A stretch of DNA of 64,000 bases from Adiantum capillus-veneris (GCA_014529385.2 CM043952.1:156957057-157021056); one strand, 5' to 3'; positions 10,701 through 23,152 are shown, counted from the first letter of the stretch. The notes: generated by a model not told the origin, from the letters alone. Made by a program: numbers and translations.

Positions 10701-13342
10701 GTTTGTGAAAGCTGTATTCTGAGTAAGATGCCGCGTTCTAAATTTCCAAAGGATGGTTCACTTTGGGCCACATGCAAGTTGCAGGTTGTGGGGCCCATGC
10801 AAACTCCGTCCTTGGGCAATTACCTATACTTCGTGACTTTCATTGATGATTACTCCAGGCATGCATGGGTATTTCCGCTTAAAGCAAAGTCCAAAGTTTT
10901 TATGTGCTTCAAAAAATTTCTGGCTATGGATGAAAATTTCTCAAAATGTAATATGGGCACCCTCCCTTCCGATCGAGGGGGGGAGTATATGTCTCATGAA
11001 TTTAATGCATTTCTGGCTAGTCGTGGGATAAAACACCAATGTACAGTGCCTTATACACCTCAGCAAAATGTTGTTGATGAGAGGAAAAACAGGTCACTGA
11101 TGGAAATGGCACGATGTATGGTCAAAAGTCAAGCTTTGCTGCATTCTTTTTGGCTTGAGGCCATCATGTGTGCCACTTATGTACTTAACAGGTGTCGTAC
11201 GAAAGCTTTTCAGTCTATTACTCCATATGAAGCATGGCATGATAGAAAACCTTCTATTGAGCACATGCGTGTTTTTGGCTGTTTGGCATATGCTTTGGTG
11301 CCACAAGTGCAGCGGAGAAAATTGGATGATAAGGCTGCCAAATGTATTTTTGTTGGTTATAGTGCTGAAAGAAAAGGTTACAGGTTGTATCATCCGCAAA
11401 CAAAACGTATTCTGGTTTCTCGGGATGTAGTGTTTGTGGAAGATTATGTTCAGCCCTTGCTGTCATGTACTAGAGACAGTAATGTAAGCTCACACGACAT
11501 TTACGACACTTTGTTGCCTCTTTTCAATGGTGGGAATATGAATGTAAGTTCCAATGAGGAAAATGTACAACCTATGGGGGTTTTTGAAAATGTTTTAGAT
11601 CAGCCTATTACTAATGCAGATGTACATGATGAGGAAAGGGCTGAAAATGAGCAAGCTAGAGGTATGCCAAAATGGCTCGTGCACACTTTGCGTGACAGTA
11701 AATTGGATGCACCTTTGTCTAGTCGTACTCGTTTAGGCTCTCGCCATGCATCTTATGCATCATATTGTTATGCTTTGGTTGTGTCTAGCTTACATGATGT
11801 TGAGGAGCCTCTTTCTTTTGATGAAGCACAGAATTCAGAAAATTGGATGGCTGCCATGCAATCAGAATATGATGCACTTTTAGAAAATGACACATGGACT
11901 TTATGTGATTTGCCTCCTGGCAAAATGGGCATTGGTACGAAGTGGGTTTACAAGTTGAAACGCAAGCTAGATGGTGAGATCGATCGCCATAAGGCTCAAC
12001 TTGTTGCAAAAGGTTATGCACAGCAAAAAGGCATAGATTATGAAGAGACTTTTGCTCCCACTTGTCGTATGACTACTGTACGTTTTCTATGTGCATTGGC
12101 AGTTCATTTTGGTTCGGATGTACATCAATCAGACATTGTTACTGCTTTCTTGAATGGTGACATATTTGAGGAAGTTTATGTAACACAGCCTCGCGGTTTT
12201 GTCATAAAAGGACAAGAGGACAAAGTGTGCAGATGTAAGAAGGCTTTGTATGGGTTGAAGCAATCTCCTCGTTCTTGGTATGAGAAAGCTGACACTCATT
12301 TGGTTATACGAGGCTTTCGTAACAGTCCAACAGAAAGCACATTGTATGTAAAGCATGAGGGTGATGTGCTTCTCATTGTGGTTCTTTATGTTGATGATTG
12401 CTGATCACTGGACCAAATGAGAGACATATTGCTGAATTTAAGGCTGATTTGAATGCTACTTTCAAGATGAAAGATTTGGGGTTGTTGTATCATTACTTGG
12501 GTATACATTTTAAGCAGTGTGATGGTGGTATTGCCTTGTGTCAGAAAAGTTACATAGAGACATTGCTATGTAATTTTGGACTTGAGGATTGCAAACCTAT
12601 TGCCACTTCCATGGAAACAGGTTTGAAGTTGAGTCTACATGATGCTGGCGATCCTGCTGATGTCACTCTTTACCAAACTGTTGTTGGCTATCTCATTTAT
12701 GTATGCAACACGAGGCCGGATATTCAGTTTGCAGTCTCACAGGTCAGCAGATTTATGCATAGCCCAGGGTCTAAGCATTGGAAGGCTGTCAAGAGGATTT
12801 TCCGCTACCTTAGTGGCACTTTACATCTTGGCTTGTTTTATCCCAAGGGGGGATCATTACCGCCAGACTTACATGCTTTTTCGGACTCAGATTGGGCTGG
12901 TTGTTTTGACACGCGAGTGTCCACAAGTGGATTTTGTTTCATGATTGGTAGTTCATGTATATCATTGTTGAGCAAGAAGCAACCTACTGTGGCCACTTCG
13001 AGTTGTGAGGCTGAGTATAGGGCAGTCTTCACAGCTACGGTTGAGTGTGTATTGCTCAGACGCCTTATGGTTGATTTGGGTGTTGGACAGGACACTGCCC
13101 ACACTATCTACAGTGACAGTCAGAGCACATTGGCAGTTGCGAGGAACCCAGTTTTTCATGCTTGCACAAAGCACATTGAGGTGCATTACCACTATGTCAG
13201 GGAGATTCTCTTAGCAGTAGAGATCAGCTTCGCTTATGTGCCAACACAGGACATCCGTCCAGATCTTTTCACAAAGGCATTGTCTCGTGAGAAGCTTGAA
13301 GCTTTCCGCAAAGCTTTAGGCTTACTCCCATTTGTGGACTGA
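7754..13342 (+). pseudogene. Copia E1 gag-pol polyprotein (broken)
   Basis: The start is MADNNNTDVFKMF at 7754, conserved in E2. In order: gag N-terminus (7754-8010), foreign insertion, gag remainder (9341-9776), CCHC knuckle CYYCKSNDHLIKSC (9927-9971), protease, integrase (HHCC about 10597-10725; DDE in FIDDYSR, SDRGGE, VDERKN), reverse transcriptase with LYVDD near 12395, and RNase H (SDSDWAG, EAEYR, SDSQS). Defects: TAG at 9777-9779, TAA at 10125-10127, a further TAA near 10154, a small deletion after the HHCC finger, and a one-base deletion inside the YVDD codons near 12400. The protease active site reads FNNGA, with Asn for the catalytic Asp. Not functional as read. Confidence 0.93.
8014..9336. 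mobile_element. Non-autonomous DNA element with CACTAG/CTAGTG ends inside copia gag
   Basis: Comparison with E2 (GATGTTAAGGATG, about 23406) shows exactly what was inserted. The insert begins CACTAGGTTGGTAA and ends TTACGAACCTAGTG, a 14-bp terminal inverted repeat with one mismatch. It is flanked by TTAA on both sides (8010-8013, 9337-9340). Next to each end sits the same quasi-palindrome, GGACACTTTTATGTCC, in direct orientation (8030-8045, 9300-9315). It is 1323 bp and A+T-rich, with no transposase. CACTA-type termini are clear. A 4-bp TTAA duplication is atypical for CACTA (usually 3 bp), so a TTAA-specific family remains possible. Confidence 0.88.
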
Positions 13343-13415
13343 TCCTGTCGGGCATGGCACTTCCCTTTACTCATGTGCCAGCTCTCGTTCAACACACATC
13401 ACTCTAGGGGGGATT

Positions 13416-13642
13416 TGTTACCATATACATGTGGTAGTGATGTGTGTGAACACACTAGGACCATTGGGGCATTTTTTCCCTCTTTAGGAGGTTTTTTTCA
13501 CCGTGCATTGTATATACGCCCATCACTCTAGGGCTATCTATCTTTCCATTGCACACTAAGTAACATACTCTCTATTGTGTGCCTTGAGCTTCCTTCGTCT
13601 TCTCCAAGCTGTGTGTGTTTCTCTGCAACCCTAATTCCAACA
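13416..13642 (+). repeat. Copia E1 3' LTR
   Basis: This partner of the 7165-7391 repeat is preceded by the polypurine tract AGGGGGGATT (about 13405-13415) and followed by AGATG, the second copy of the target duplication. Differences from the 5' LTR cluster just after AGGACC and after GGTTTTTT. Confidence 0.95.
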
Positions 13643-14157
13643 AGATGTGCTTTTAATTGATAACAAAACCCATTGTTGATGAAAGCTAGGATATTGGGCA
13701 ACCTGCTAGCGAGTGCGAGAGACACCGTAGTAGTACAAAAGGTCACAAAATAGACCGAAATTGGTCCGAACTTTGTAACCAGCATCAACCCCCCTCGCAA
13801 ACAAGACCCGAACCATCATCATGGGACGCAGCATCAAAGCATCGGTGTACAAAAGCAGTAGATTCAACATCAAGGTTGAATAGAAGTGATTGTTGGTAGA
13901 ACCAAGAGTTGCTATCATTGAAAACTTGTACCATACGATACCACAACAAGAATTGGTGGAAATTGTCATGGCACAACAACAACAACAACACACTCCACTT
14001 TGCTCACAAAGCGCAAAAGAAAGATGCACATGCAGGATAGTTGTGTGTCTCACTTGAAAGGATTGAGACTTTGTCACCATGAAGGGGATTTGTTGATGGT
14101 AGTCGCCACATGTAGAAACCAGGGGGTTTCTAGCCTTCACAAGACTATGCTTGAACA

Positions 14158-14199
<42 letters not shown>

Positions 14200-15823
14200 A
14201 GAGATTGTAGGCCATAATCAGAGATTAAATTAATGTTTGGTTACATATTACATGAGAGAGGGTTATTGTATAGAAGTGTCACACCTTTGGAGCCTTCAAG
14301 CATCTCACCCCTTCCTTCCTCCCTTTAGCTAGAGAGGGTTCCCACCTTGTGGGGGCTAACACTAGATAATTCTATAAGTAGAGGTAGGTCCCCAATAATT
14401 TCTCCTTCCAAACTTATAAGTGAAGTGAGATCTCAAGGGGATATAGGTCTCATTGGAGGGGGAAGGGACAAAGGGAAAGGAGACGAGATAGAGATATATT
14501 GAAATAATAATACATAAGCTAGAAAATTCCATGGGATGTTATTTGAAAGTTAGTCTTTGATATCTAAATACCTACACATTTTTCCCTTGAATCACCTTAA
14601 GTTTATACGTACTCACATGCTTCCGTAAAGACACACTTTTTGAATTATGTTCTCTCTTATGTTGTTAAGGCCATTTAAGGCTTAGGAATAAGGAGAATCT
14701 CATCAATGTATATAAACATAAACTTATGCTAAAAATTCGTGAAAAAAAGATTTTTTCCACACAATGAATTTAGCGATCGTGTGTCTTCAAAGAACCATTC
14801 ACAACTTTAAATGTGATAAGATGTATAATAATTTTTTTCATTACAACTCTCATAAGGAGGGTCAAAACTCCCATTTAGTAGTTGTATATAGGGGTTTCCA
14901 AGAATCTTTGCACATAGGTGGATCTCGTGGGGTGAATTGGGTGATGATCTCGTCTAAAACGGCGAACAAACCTTCTCTCTAGATTAGGTAGCCAATGGAT
15001 CTCGAATTTATCACAGCAAATCTTCTAAAAACGATAGATCTCTTAAAAACGTCCTCCTATTGCGTACCACCCACCATATGGGCATGTTGGCTTGATCTAC
15101 AATGCAATCTACAGTGAGGTGTCACAGTGAAGGAGAGAGGAAGAGCTAGAGACGGAAACAAAAATCGTTGGCTAAAAACATTAGAGAGAAAATGCTAGAG
15201 AGAGACAAAGAGAGTGCGTTGGTGGCCCTAATGCTAACTATTTTGCTCATTACTAATATGAAAAATACAATGGGAGAGGTGCTTGCATATATGACCCAAA
15301 AATATATCCCAAAGCCGTAATAAATGTGTAAAGTCACTAGGTGCTCAAAACGACTTTTTCATTTCTTTTATATAAAATCTAGAGAGATACTTTGCACCTT
15401 GGGAAAGGTAAAAACAAAAAGTTAGGTTTTGCTTCCATCTTATGTGGGTATGTGTGGATAGGAGACTTTTTTAATGGAAAAGTTTACCAAAATGCTTGTC
15501 TGATTTGTGGAAATGCTCAAAATACCCCTCAAATTTCGAAAATTCCCAGAAAACCCTTGTGTCTATTTTGGTTGGATTGTTCAAGATTTATGATCTTTAT
15601 TCTCAACTTTTGAGTGCTTAGCATATAATTTGTCACAAATTGCCTCACAAAAAAAGGGGTATTTTGGAAAATTTGGAAAATTTGAAGGGTATTTTGGAAA
15701 TTTATGGGAAAACAAAATATTGGGGGTGCTTTGGGAATAGAGCCGGAAAAATAAATCACCATTCGCAGATGGAGACAAACGGCGATAGTGGAGTGGCAGT
15801 CGACGCGGCTTTTTTGCCGCGAG

Positions 15824-15826
<3 letters not shown>
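13643..15826. other. Non-coding stretch with short GA microsatellite
   Basis: I see no supportable gene. Open frames here, such as 13706-14215 minus, owe part of their length to the (GA)n tract at 14161-14196 read as Ser-Leu repeats, and to a CAA/ACA run at 13974-13990. The phrase ATGTGTAAAGTCACTA occurs here near 15325 and again near 16521. Confidence 0.5.
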
Positions 15827-15887
<61 letters not shown>

Positions 15888-15961
15888 CGAATCCTCGCTT
15901 TGCCAAGCCTGACCACTTTGAAATGCAGGGTGTTTCCACCCCTTGCGTCACGCTCAAGCTT

Positions 15962-16018
<57 letters not shown>
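15827..16018. repeat. Inverted pair of GA/CT microsatellites
   Basis: A (GA)n tract of about 55 bp (15827-15881) is followed, after 82 bp, by a (CT)n tract of about 55 bp (15964-16018). Being reverse complements of equal length, they could pair into a long hairpin in single-stranded DNA or RNA, and each could form a purine-pyrimidine triplex. The Arg-Glu and Ser-Leu repeat proteins read through here on both strands are artefacts. Confidence 0.9.
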
Positions 16019-16020
<2 letters not shown>

Positions 16021-17399
16021 GCGCATGTGTGCGGTTTTGCAGACTGTTTGTCTCTTGCCAGCCCACCTGAGATGCCATGATCGCTCTGTTCTGGGTTTCT
16101 CAAAGCAGACCAGCCAGGGCCCAAAGCATGCAAGGTGAGTGGACACGACACTGTTGGAGGGTGCGACACAGCAACAATTGGCAGTGGCCAGCGTGTCTGA
16201 GACAAACAGCTGGTTGGGCAAGGCATTGCTAGAGGGTATGCCAGAGCAGCTGGCCGCAGTGGCCATGATAAGAGACAGGAAGATGAGGCGACGCTTAGGG
16301 AAGGTAGCACTGACACGAGGACCCGGACGGGAATGACGATCGAGGGGGAGCAGGATTAGCTCGCAAGATCGTGGGCTAGGACGCGAAATAGGCAGACGAA
16401 ACGGAGCGTGGGAGCGTGTGGATCGGCTCCAATTGAGTGCCTGCTTTTAAAAGTTAAGGTGGTGAAGGAATCTTAGAAGAAAATTAATTACTGGAGAGTG
16501 AAAGTAGAGCCATTAGAAATGTGTAAAGTCACTATAATAAGTGACATACTATCCCACATTTAACAAGAAAATTGAAGAACATTCAAGACTTTGACCTCGA
16601 GAAACCCTAGGAACAAGGGTCCCACCTCATGCCAACCTACTGGGCATGCAACACAATGGAATGCATCGTCGAGAAAGTACGTCTACCTTAAGTAGAACCA
16701 CACACAACCACAAAATAGCCCTTACTCCCAAATCAGCTCCTCCTAGGAGATATTGGAGTCACCACTGAATATGAATCTAAAACTCTAAACAACTAGGGAG
16801 ATACTAAAAAATTTCAACAAAGAGGCATCATGATTGAATCGGGAGAGACCTTTAGATACTTAAAGTGCTACATCCCCTTGGCTCTTCAAGCTAGGAGGAG
16901 GATCCTTGAATACCTTTGTTTGGAGGAAAGTTACCAAAAAGCTGAATAACAATGGCATCTCCATTAATATAGAACATTTCAACAATGATGCCAGCTTCTT
17001 CTAGAAGGACAAGGACCAATTGGTGGTGCAACATAAGTTTGAATCTAAATGAAAAACTATCAAGGATTTCATTCACGTCTTCACGTGAAGTGCGAAGTGG
17101 TAATAACTCATGTTAGTAACACTCCATGAGAGTGTTAATAACATCAAATTCACAAGCACCGGCTAAAACCGGCCCTTGTTAGCTTGGCAGGCATTCTATC
17201 TAGCCCAACGAGGCCCAACGGGCAAGCTGTCATGCCCGACGGGCTCAAATATATCCTCCTCTTGCTCCCCATTTCTAGAGGTGGCTATATAAACAACGTC
17301 CCATCCTTTGCATCCGTCCATTTTGGCACACTTTTTGGCTTAATTGAGGTGTGTTTTTCCATTCAGGTAGCTTTGATTCCTATTTTTTTAACATCACAA
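16019..17399. other. Spacer, no recognised gene
   Basis: 16020-16440 is G+C-richer than its surroundings and contains two imperfect 39-bp repeats encoding LLEG-type segments (about 16151 and 16227). The frame 16139-16336 has no family match that I recognise. 16440-17399 is A+T-richer and shows no gene, RNA gene or clear repeat. Confidence 0.4.
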
Positions 17400-18010
17400 A
17401 CAGTTGCAACTTACTTCCCCTTGGGTGTCACAGATTTAGGTAGAGAGCATCCTTGCAGAGGGTTTAGGTGGTGCAAGTGCTTGGGGCTCATTTATATGGT
17501 TGGAACGAAGCACTCCTTATCACTACACCTACGTACTATCGTTTTGTTACGTATAGTTACCTCCCTTGGGTGTATATCTGCCTAGAAATAGGTTTGGATA
17601 GGAAGCATCCTTGTGAAGGGGCTAGGCGGTGCTAGTGCTTGGAGCTCATTTCTATAGTTGGAATGGAGCACTCATTATCACTACACCGACATACTTGTCT
17701 GTCACATTTAGTTACCTCCCTTGGGTGTCTATCCGCCTGAAAATAGGTTTGGGTAGTGAGCATCCTCATGAAGGGTTTAGATGGTGCAAGTGTATGGAGC
17801 TCATTTCTATGGTTGGAATGGAGCGCTTCTTATCACTAGAATGACGTAGTTGTTTGTTACGTTTAGTTACCTTCCCCGGGTCTCTATCCGTCTAGAAACA
17901 GATTTGGATAGGGAGCATCCTTGTAAAGGGTTAGATGGTGCAAGTGTCTGGGGCTTATTTCTATGGTTGGAATGGAGTGCTACTAATCACTACACCGGCA
18001 TACTTGTCTA
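17400..18010 (+). repeat. Tandem array, four units of about 150 bp
   Basis: Units share TTACCTCCCTTGGGTGT, GAGCATCCTTG, GGTGCAAGTG, GGGCTCATTTCTATGG and TTATCACTACACC. The TTGGGTGT anchor recurs at about 17421, 17566, 17721 and, mutated, 17876, giving spacings of 145-155 bp. The array lies just upstream of the hAT transposase start (18173), a position where hAT elements can carry subterminal repeats. That link is inference. Confidence 0.8.
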
Positions 18011-18172
18011 CTATCCATTTCTATTGCTGAAATCAAATTTTCACTTCTTTTTGCTTTATATTTAAATGTATTATATTTTACTTTATTATATAATTGTTCA
18101 ATTAAATACTGTTTTTCAAAAACTTAATACTTTTACGATTGTATGAATGTATAGGTGGCTTGTGAACTTGTC

Positions 18173-20470
18173 ATGGACGCCAATGCTTCCTCTCAAAATA
18201 TCAATGCAGCTAATTCTAGTCGCCCATTGACTGGTGGTGAAGTATTAAACAATAGAGCTTCCAATAAAGGGAAGCGCAAGGCCGTCGCTAGTAAGGTGTC
18301 AAGACCTGAGTGGAAATTTGCTGAGAACAAAGATCATTTATAGATTGGCATTGCAAATTATGTGGCAAAGAAAAATTAGGAGGTGCACCTCGTATTAGGG
18401 AACACTTCCTTGCATCAGGGAATGAAACAACTAATAGGTCTAATGGAGGCAGATGTAATGGTGTGGGTCACGAGAGTTATACGAAACGCTTGAGTTTCTA
18501 TGAGATATAACCAGTGCAAGGCGACCTAGAATACCAACTCCAAGCCGTTATGCTTCAGAGCACCAAGACAGTGCTGCCACAACTCAAGTCGAAAAAAATA
18601 GTCGTGCACCCTCCATGTCGGCCAACAAACATACACAAAGAGCTAGCACTCGAGATGGATCATCCAAGTACCAGTTTAAAATGCATAGAATGAGGCAAGT
18701 CTAGAGCAAAGCTTTCGATCAACCGCTCTTGAAGAGGCACAATCTGCTCTTGCACAAGCTATATGTTTTACATGCGGTTCTATGTTGATGGTCACACGAG
18801 AGTCATGGAAGCATGCATGGAAGAAGACTGGTGAGTATGGGGCTGGTTTTTCTCCTCCATCATATCATCAAATACGCACAACATTCTTGAATAAATGCTT
18901 TGTAGACACCCAAAAAGAAGTTGATAGATTGATCTTTATATCAATTGATCAAACAAGATGCACTATAGTCAGTGATGGATGGTCAAATGTCCAACGTAGG
19001 CCGCTGATTAATGTGATGCTATTCAGTCGTCGAGAGGAGTGCTTTATTAAATCAGTTGATAGTTCAGGTAAGATAAAGTCAGGGAGCTATATAGCCGATA
19101 TAATCACATAAACAATTCATCAAGTTGGTGTCCAAAATGTAGTACAAGTGATAATGGACAATGTCAAAAATTCCATAGCAGCAGGTCGTCTCTTGGAGAA
19201 GCACTTTCCTAGCTTGTACATGTTTGGTTGCAATGCACATAGCTTGAATCTTGTGTTGCAGGATTGGTATAAGAAAGACGACACTGATTGGTTCAAAATT
19301 ATTTTAGATAAAGTAAGGAAGGTGGTGAACTTTATTTTGAAGAGACAATATGTGCTAGACATGTATCGACAACGTATGTCTACAATATTAAAGCTTCCAT
19401 GTGAAACCAGATTTTGCACTAAATTTTATACTGTGGAGAGTCTTTTGCAAAATAAAAAATGTTGTTTTCGAGACATTTGTTTATGCTGGCTTCTATGAGT
19501 GGAAAGCAAAGCAACTAGAACGAGTAAAAATAAAGGTTCGATCCATGAAAGTGCTTATTGATGGTAGACACTTTTGGTATGATGTTGGGGACACATACTT
19601 GGTGATGAGGCCTGTGATGATATCTTCGCATCAGTTTGATCTTAAGTTACCCAATATAGGGAAGGTGTACATGCGCTAGTATAATAGTCACGAGAGCTTG
19701 AACTCTCCTTCAGAGCCAAAAAATTGTTTGATCAAGGCTAAAAGAGATATCTTAAATACGTATGTACATGCTCGATGGGTTAGTGCACATAGCCCACTAC
19801 ACAATGTTGCTTTTTTCCTTGATCTAGAGTACTGGAACATGGATTGTGATGAATTAGATGAGGAGGTGATTTCAGACTTCTATGATGTGGTAAGTAGTTT
19901 CTACAACAATCCAAATGATCAAGCCCAAGCAGTCACCGACCTCACAAAAGTACATGTTAAAGGATGGTCTTTTCAATTCGTAGTTTGTACAAAACCTTGC
20001 ATCGAAATAACCAACATGGAGATGGTGGCTCATGAACGGTGCTTCGATGCCTACATTGCGTGGATTGGCCGGTAGGGTTCTTGCACATCGTGCTGCCAAT
20101 TCAAGTTCTGAAAGAAACTTGAGTACGTAAAGAAACTTGAGTACGTACAGCTATGTACTCGACTATTCGTAATCAACTTCTCAGCGATCGAGATCAGAAA
20201 TTGGTTTACCTATATTGTAATCACAGGCTACTTAGCAATATTCAATCAGAAAGGTATGAAGAAGATAGACCACGGTGGACTATAGATATGAATAAAGATG
20301 ACCAGGAGCAAGAGAAAGAGGTGACAGTTGAAGAACTTGAGTTGTGTGAGCTTGGTGGATGTACTTTACTTGAATTGAATGAGAACCTTGAGGTGGATGA
20401 TTGTCCTTCTACTGAGCAACAAAACGCATTGCGGAGCAACGATGTAAACATAGATAGCATTGTAGGTTAA
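18173..20470 (+). pseudogene. hAT-superfamily transposase pseudogene (DUF659 type)
   Basis: The start ATG (18173) gives MDANASSQNINA. A BED-like finger follows (WHCKLCGKEK...REHFLASGNE, 18342-18425), then a DUF659-like block (PPSYHQIRTTFL at 18858, CTIVSDGWSNVQRRPLINV near 18960), QVIMDNVKNS (about 19147), a GCNAHSLNLVLQDW block (19228) and the C-terminal hAT dimerisation region (ANSSSERNLST at 20097, IRNQLLSDRDQKLVYLYCNHRLL at 20165-20233). These proteins cut and paste hAT elements. The core Asp residues in SDGW and IMDN are retained. Stops near 18341 and 19109, several frameshifts and an 18-bp tandem duplication (AAAGAAACTTGAGTACGT, about 20110-20145) have killed it. The acidic C-terminal tail ends at 20470. 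Confidence 0.9.
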
Positions 20471-20837
20471 CACTTCATTGAGGTGCAAAACAATTGAATG
20501 TCATGTAAACCCTTTTTTTTGTGGCTTGTGGTCCATGGGCAAAGTAACATACCACAATTTTTATTTTATTGTCATTTAACGCAGTAGTCAGAGTATTGTC
20601 ATTTATAAATTTAAAAAGTATCATAAATTTTATTTGCAATTCCAATGGGAGACTTTATATAATTTGCATTTATAACATTACTTTATGCACCAAGGAGGAC
20701 TAACCCTTCACGGATCAATTTACCAACATTCAAAAAATTGCAGCAAGTTTTACAAGGCTTCAATGTTCATTGCAAGGGAGACATATACAAGGATCATAGA
20801 GTCACTACAATCCACTCCAGGTTAAGACGTTTATAAT

Positions 20838-21780
20838 TTACAAAGATAAATTCAAATTATCGAAAATAGAGTCTCTCTTCCTTGCAGCTGCCGCCAATAA
20901 GTGTTGATAGTCTTTCTCCATTTTGAACATAAAATACATAAGCTCGTGAATCAGAGCCTTGCAAATGTGGCACTCTTTTTTATTTACCATGTTTTGCATG
21001 AGACACGACAATGATACATGTGGCCACAAGATATTTTGTAGTGTCCACTCCAACTATGAAAAAAAGTTTCCGCAAACAGGGCAAGGGCCCACTTCATTCA
21101 AAGTGTAAGCTGGAGGTGGCCGCAATGTGTCAGGATGCTCGATCATTGTCATGATCTATTGTTGTTGAACCCATTCCTCCATTTCACGCAGTTCACGCCT
21201 AAGCAACTTGATATCTCTTGTTATTGCTTAAGTCCCCTTCTCCCGTCGTCTGTGTGGAGGTACGAAGCTATGCTTTCAATTCCTCCACAACGTCATGTGT
21301 TTGCATAGCAGAGCGAGGCAATGCATATCTTAGCTCCTCTCGTGCTATTGTGATGACTGTCTCACTTTGGATATCCACTATGCTCTTATTGGGGGCTTTG
21401 CTCTGCTGAAGTCCACTGGCTCATTTTGAACAGATTGGACGTATAGCATCTTTGCAAACCACAAGGAAGAATCTGTGTGGTTTAATGTACTCTCCATGCA
21501 TGCAAGGTATATAGCTTCAACATGCCTGCAAATGTCTGGCACAACACACTTATCCAGCTTTCATCTTCCCTTGCGGATAGAGAATTCAAACACATTTTTC
21601 CATGCTTCCTTGACCATCTCTGTGGTGACTTCTTTGTTGATGTCTTTCCATTGCTTGCCATTTGCACGCGTCCACTCATTAGTCCTTGCGACAACTCTCG
21701 CTTGATCATTTAGGCTGGTTGCATCTGCAAGTGAACGCAAGCGATTGTATGCTTTTTAAAATTTCTCACGCTCGTCCATA
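20838..21780 (-). pseudogene. Unrecognised degenerate minus-strand ORF with Cys pairs
   Basis: Reading the minus strand gives several in-frame pieces: KQWKDINKEVTTEMVKEAWK (about 21610-21670), SIVDIQSETVITIAREELR (about 21330-21390), HPDTLRPPPAYTLNEVGPCPVCG (about 21075-21145), then ECHICKALIHELMYFMFKME (about 20920-20980). The two C-x2-C pairs and a CGHMYH-like segment in another frame hint at a zinc-binding fold. Stops and shifts are frequent. I cannot name the family. It may be the second gene of the neighbouring hAT element or an unrelated relic. Confidence 0.35.
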
Positions 21781-21859
21781 CACCCTATCTCAATGTGCGA
21801 TAGAATTTAAGTTTGCATCACATATACAATTGAAAATCCAGTGGTACACCTTGGTTTAA

Positions 21860-22225
21860 GTTAGCACAACACACCACATTCTGTATTAATCACTTTGCAC
21901 CATGAGTCCATCATTATAAAAAGACTCTACTTGCAAATATAGTGTCACCAGATTTCAACAAAAACTATAACAATACACCACATTGTGCATTGATGGTTGC
22001 ACCATGACACCATTGTTAATTTACTTGCAAATAGATTTACATATTGCAATAGAAAATATCACAATACACCACATTTTGTACTAATTTTGCTCCATCTTTA
22101 TAAAAAGACATTACTTTTGAATACAGATTCCAAAATTCAACAGAAAATATCACGACACACCACATTGTGTCTTAATCACTTTCCATCATGACTCCATCAT
22201 TATAAAAAGGTACAATTTAACTCAA
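21860..22225. repeat. Four degenerate units, 91-104 bp
   Basis: ACACCACATT recurs at 21871, 21975, 22066 and 22157, each followed by a TGTNTTAATCACTTTGCACCATGA-like segment and, in most units, CATCATTATAAAAAG. Spacings are 104, 91 and 91 bp. No gene is visible in 21781-22309. Confidence 0.75.
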
Positions 22226-22309
22226 TGGTCCATGAATATAAAAAAAGCTCCATTTACATTTGTTAGATAATCCGAAAAAGACCACTGTTTACAAAAGTGG
22301 CCAAAGTAA

Positions 22310-22622
22310 ACTAAAATCTAGGCATCGTCTCATTAAGCGGACGCAAACACACCTCGGAGTTCAGCTCTAACATATCTAAATGCTCACTCATTGTCTACAA
22401 TGTCTTTCTCTGCCTAGGTGGTTGTTGTAAGTAGTTTTCCGTATTATAGTGGCAATCATGCCATAATCAGTTTGCTTTCGCTTTTGTCATGGCACATTGT
22501 AATTCTCTGATAAATATTTGCACCAATCACATAGTTGCTCAATGCAGAAAGCAACTGCATAGGTGTGGGTGTCTTTTGAATACGGACAAGCCGATTTTGG
22601 GTTTCAAAGCTCGAGGGCCCTC
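22310..22622 (-). pseudogene. Protein-kinase-like pseudogene, C-lobe fragment
   Basis: This is the downstream part of the minus-strand gene whose N-part lies at 27745-28951; copia E2 sits between them. Joined across the insertion (one CCCTC removed), the frame runs HPWRALEL, where kinases have the APE motif, then DTHTYAVAFCIEQLC, where kinases have the DxYSFG helix, then CKYLSENYNVP and a stop. A short further frame ending LRPLNETMPRF (about 22309-22390) could be the original C-terminus. In-frame stops show that the gene was already decaying or has decayed since. Confidence 0.6.
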
Positions 22623-22849
22623 TGTTACCATATACATGTGGTAGTGATGTGTGTGAACACACTAGGACCGCCGGGGCATTTTTTCCCTCTTTAGGAGGTT
22701 TTTTCCCCCGTGCATTGTATGTACGCCCATCACTCTAGGGCTATCCATCTTTCCATTGCACACTAAGTAACACACTCTCTATTGTGTGCCTTGAGCTTCC
22801 TTCGTCTTCTCCAAGCTATGTGTATTTCTCTGCAACCCTATTTCCAACA
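22623..22849 (+). repeat. Copia E2 5' LTR
   Basis: The 227-bp repeat starts TGTTACC and ends CCAACA, directly followed by the initiator-Met primer site. It is near-identical to the E1 LTRs and to its own partner at 27519-27744. Confidence 0.95.
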
Positions 22850-23152
22850 ATTGGTATCAGAGCAGGTCACGTCCTCCCAGGCTTAGTCTCCAGCTGCTCC
22901 AGCACACGCCTGCTCACTTTCTCCGATTTCAGTGAGCTCAGAATTTTGATTTGGGCTCATTTCGGCCTCCGTTTCCACTACAGGCAGTACTGCACAGGCT
23001 ATTTCGTCATTTTGTGTAGAATTTCTGTCAGTGCCATTTTCTGCATAACAGGTGCCTTATAATCTTCTACGGTTTGTGCTATATAGCACAGGTTGTTCCC
23101 GCTCCGTTTCTCCTATTTTTGGGCAGTTTTCATATCAGGTGCAACATTTACC

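Larger units (their letters stand above)
7165..13642 (+). mobile_element. Full-length Ty1/copia retrotransposon, copy E1
   Basis: Two 227-bp LTRs (7165-7391, 13416-13642), each beginning TGTTACCATATACATG and ending CCAACA, bound the element. The 5-bp flanks are AGATG on both sides (7160-7164, 13643-13647), a perfect target-site duplication. A primer site TTGGTATCAGAGC (initiator Met tRNA type) follows the 5' LTR and a purine run AGGGGGGATT precedes the 3' LTR. The LTRs differ at about 8 sites of 227, so the insertion is not recent. Excluding a 1327-bp insertion in gag, its size matches copy E2 at 22623-27744. Confidence 0.97.

Noticed and set aside
11094-11399. Minus-strand ORFs inside the copia elements (also 25230-25493, 12838-13104, 26939-27205)
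   Set aside because: They mirror the conserved pol reading frame and occur at matching places in both copies for that reason.
15529-16316. Long open frames on both strands with Arg-Glu and Ser-Leu repeats
   Set aside because: They are translations of the GA and CT microsatellites, which are open in all frames; no other conserved part is present.
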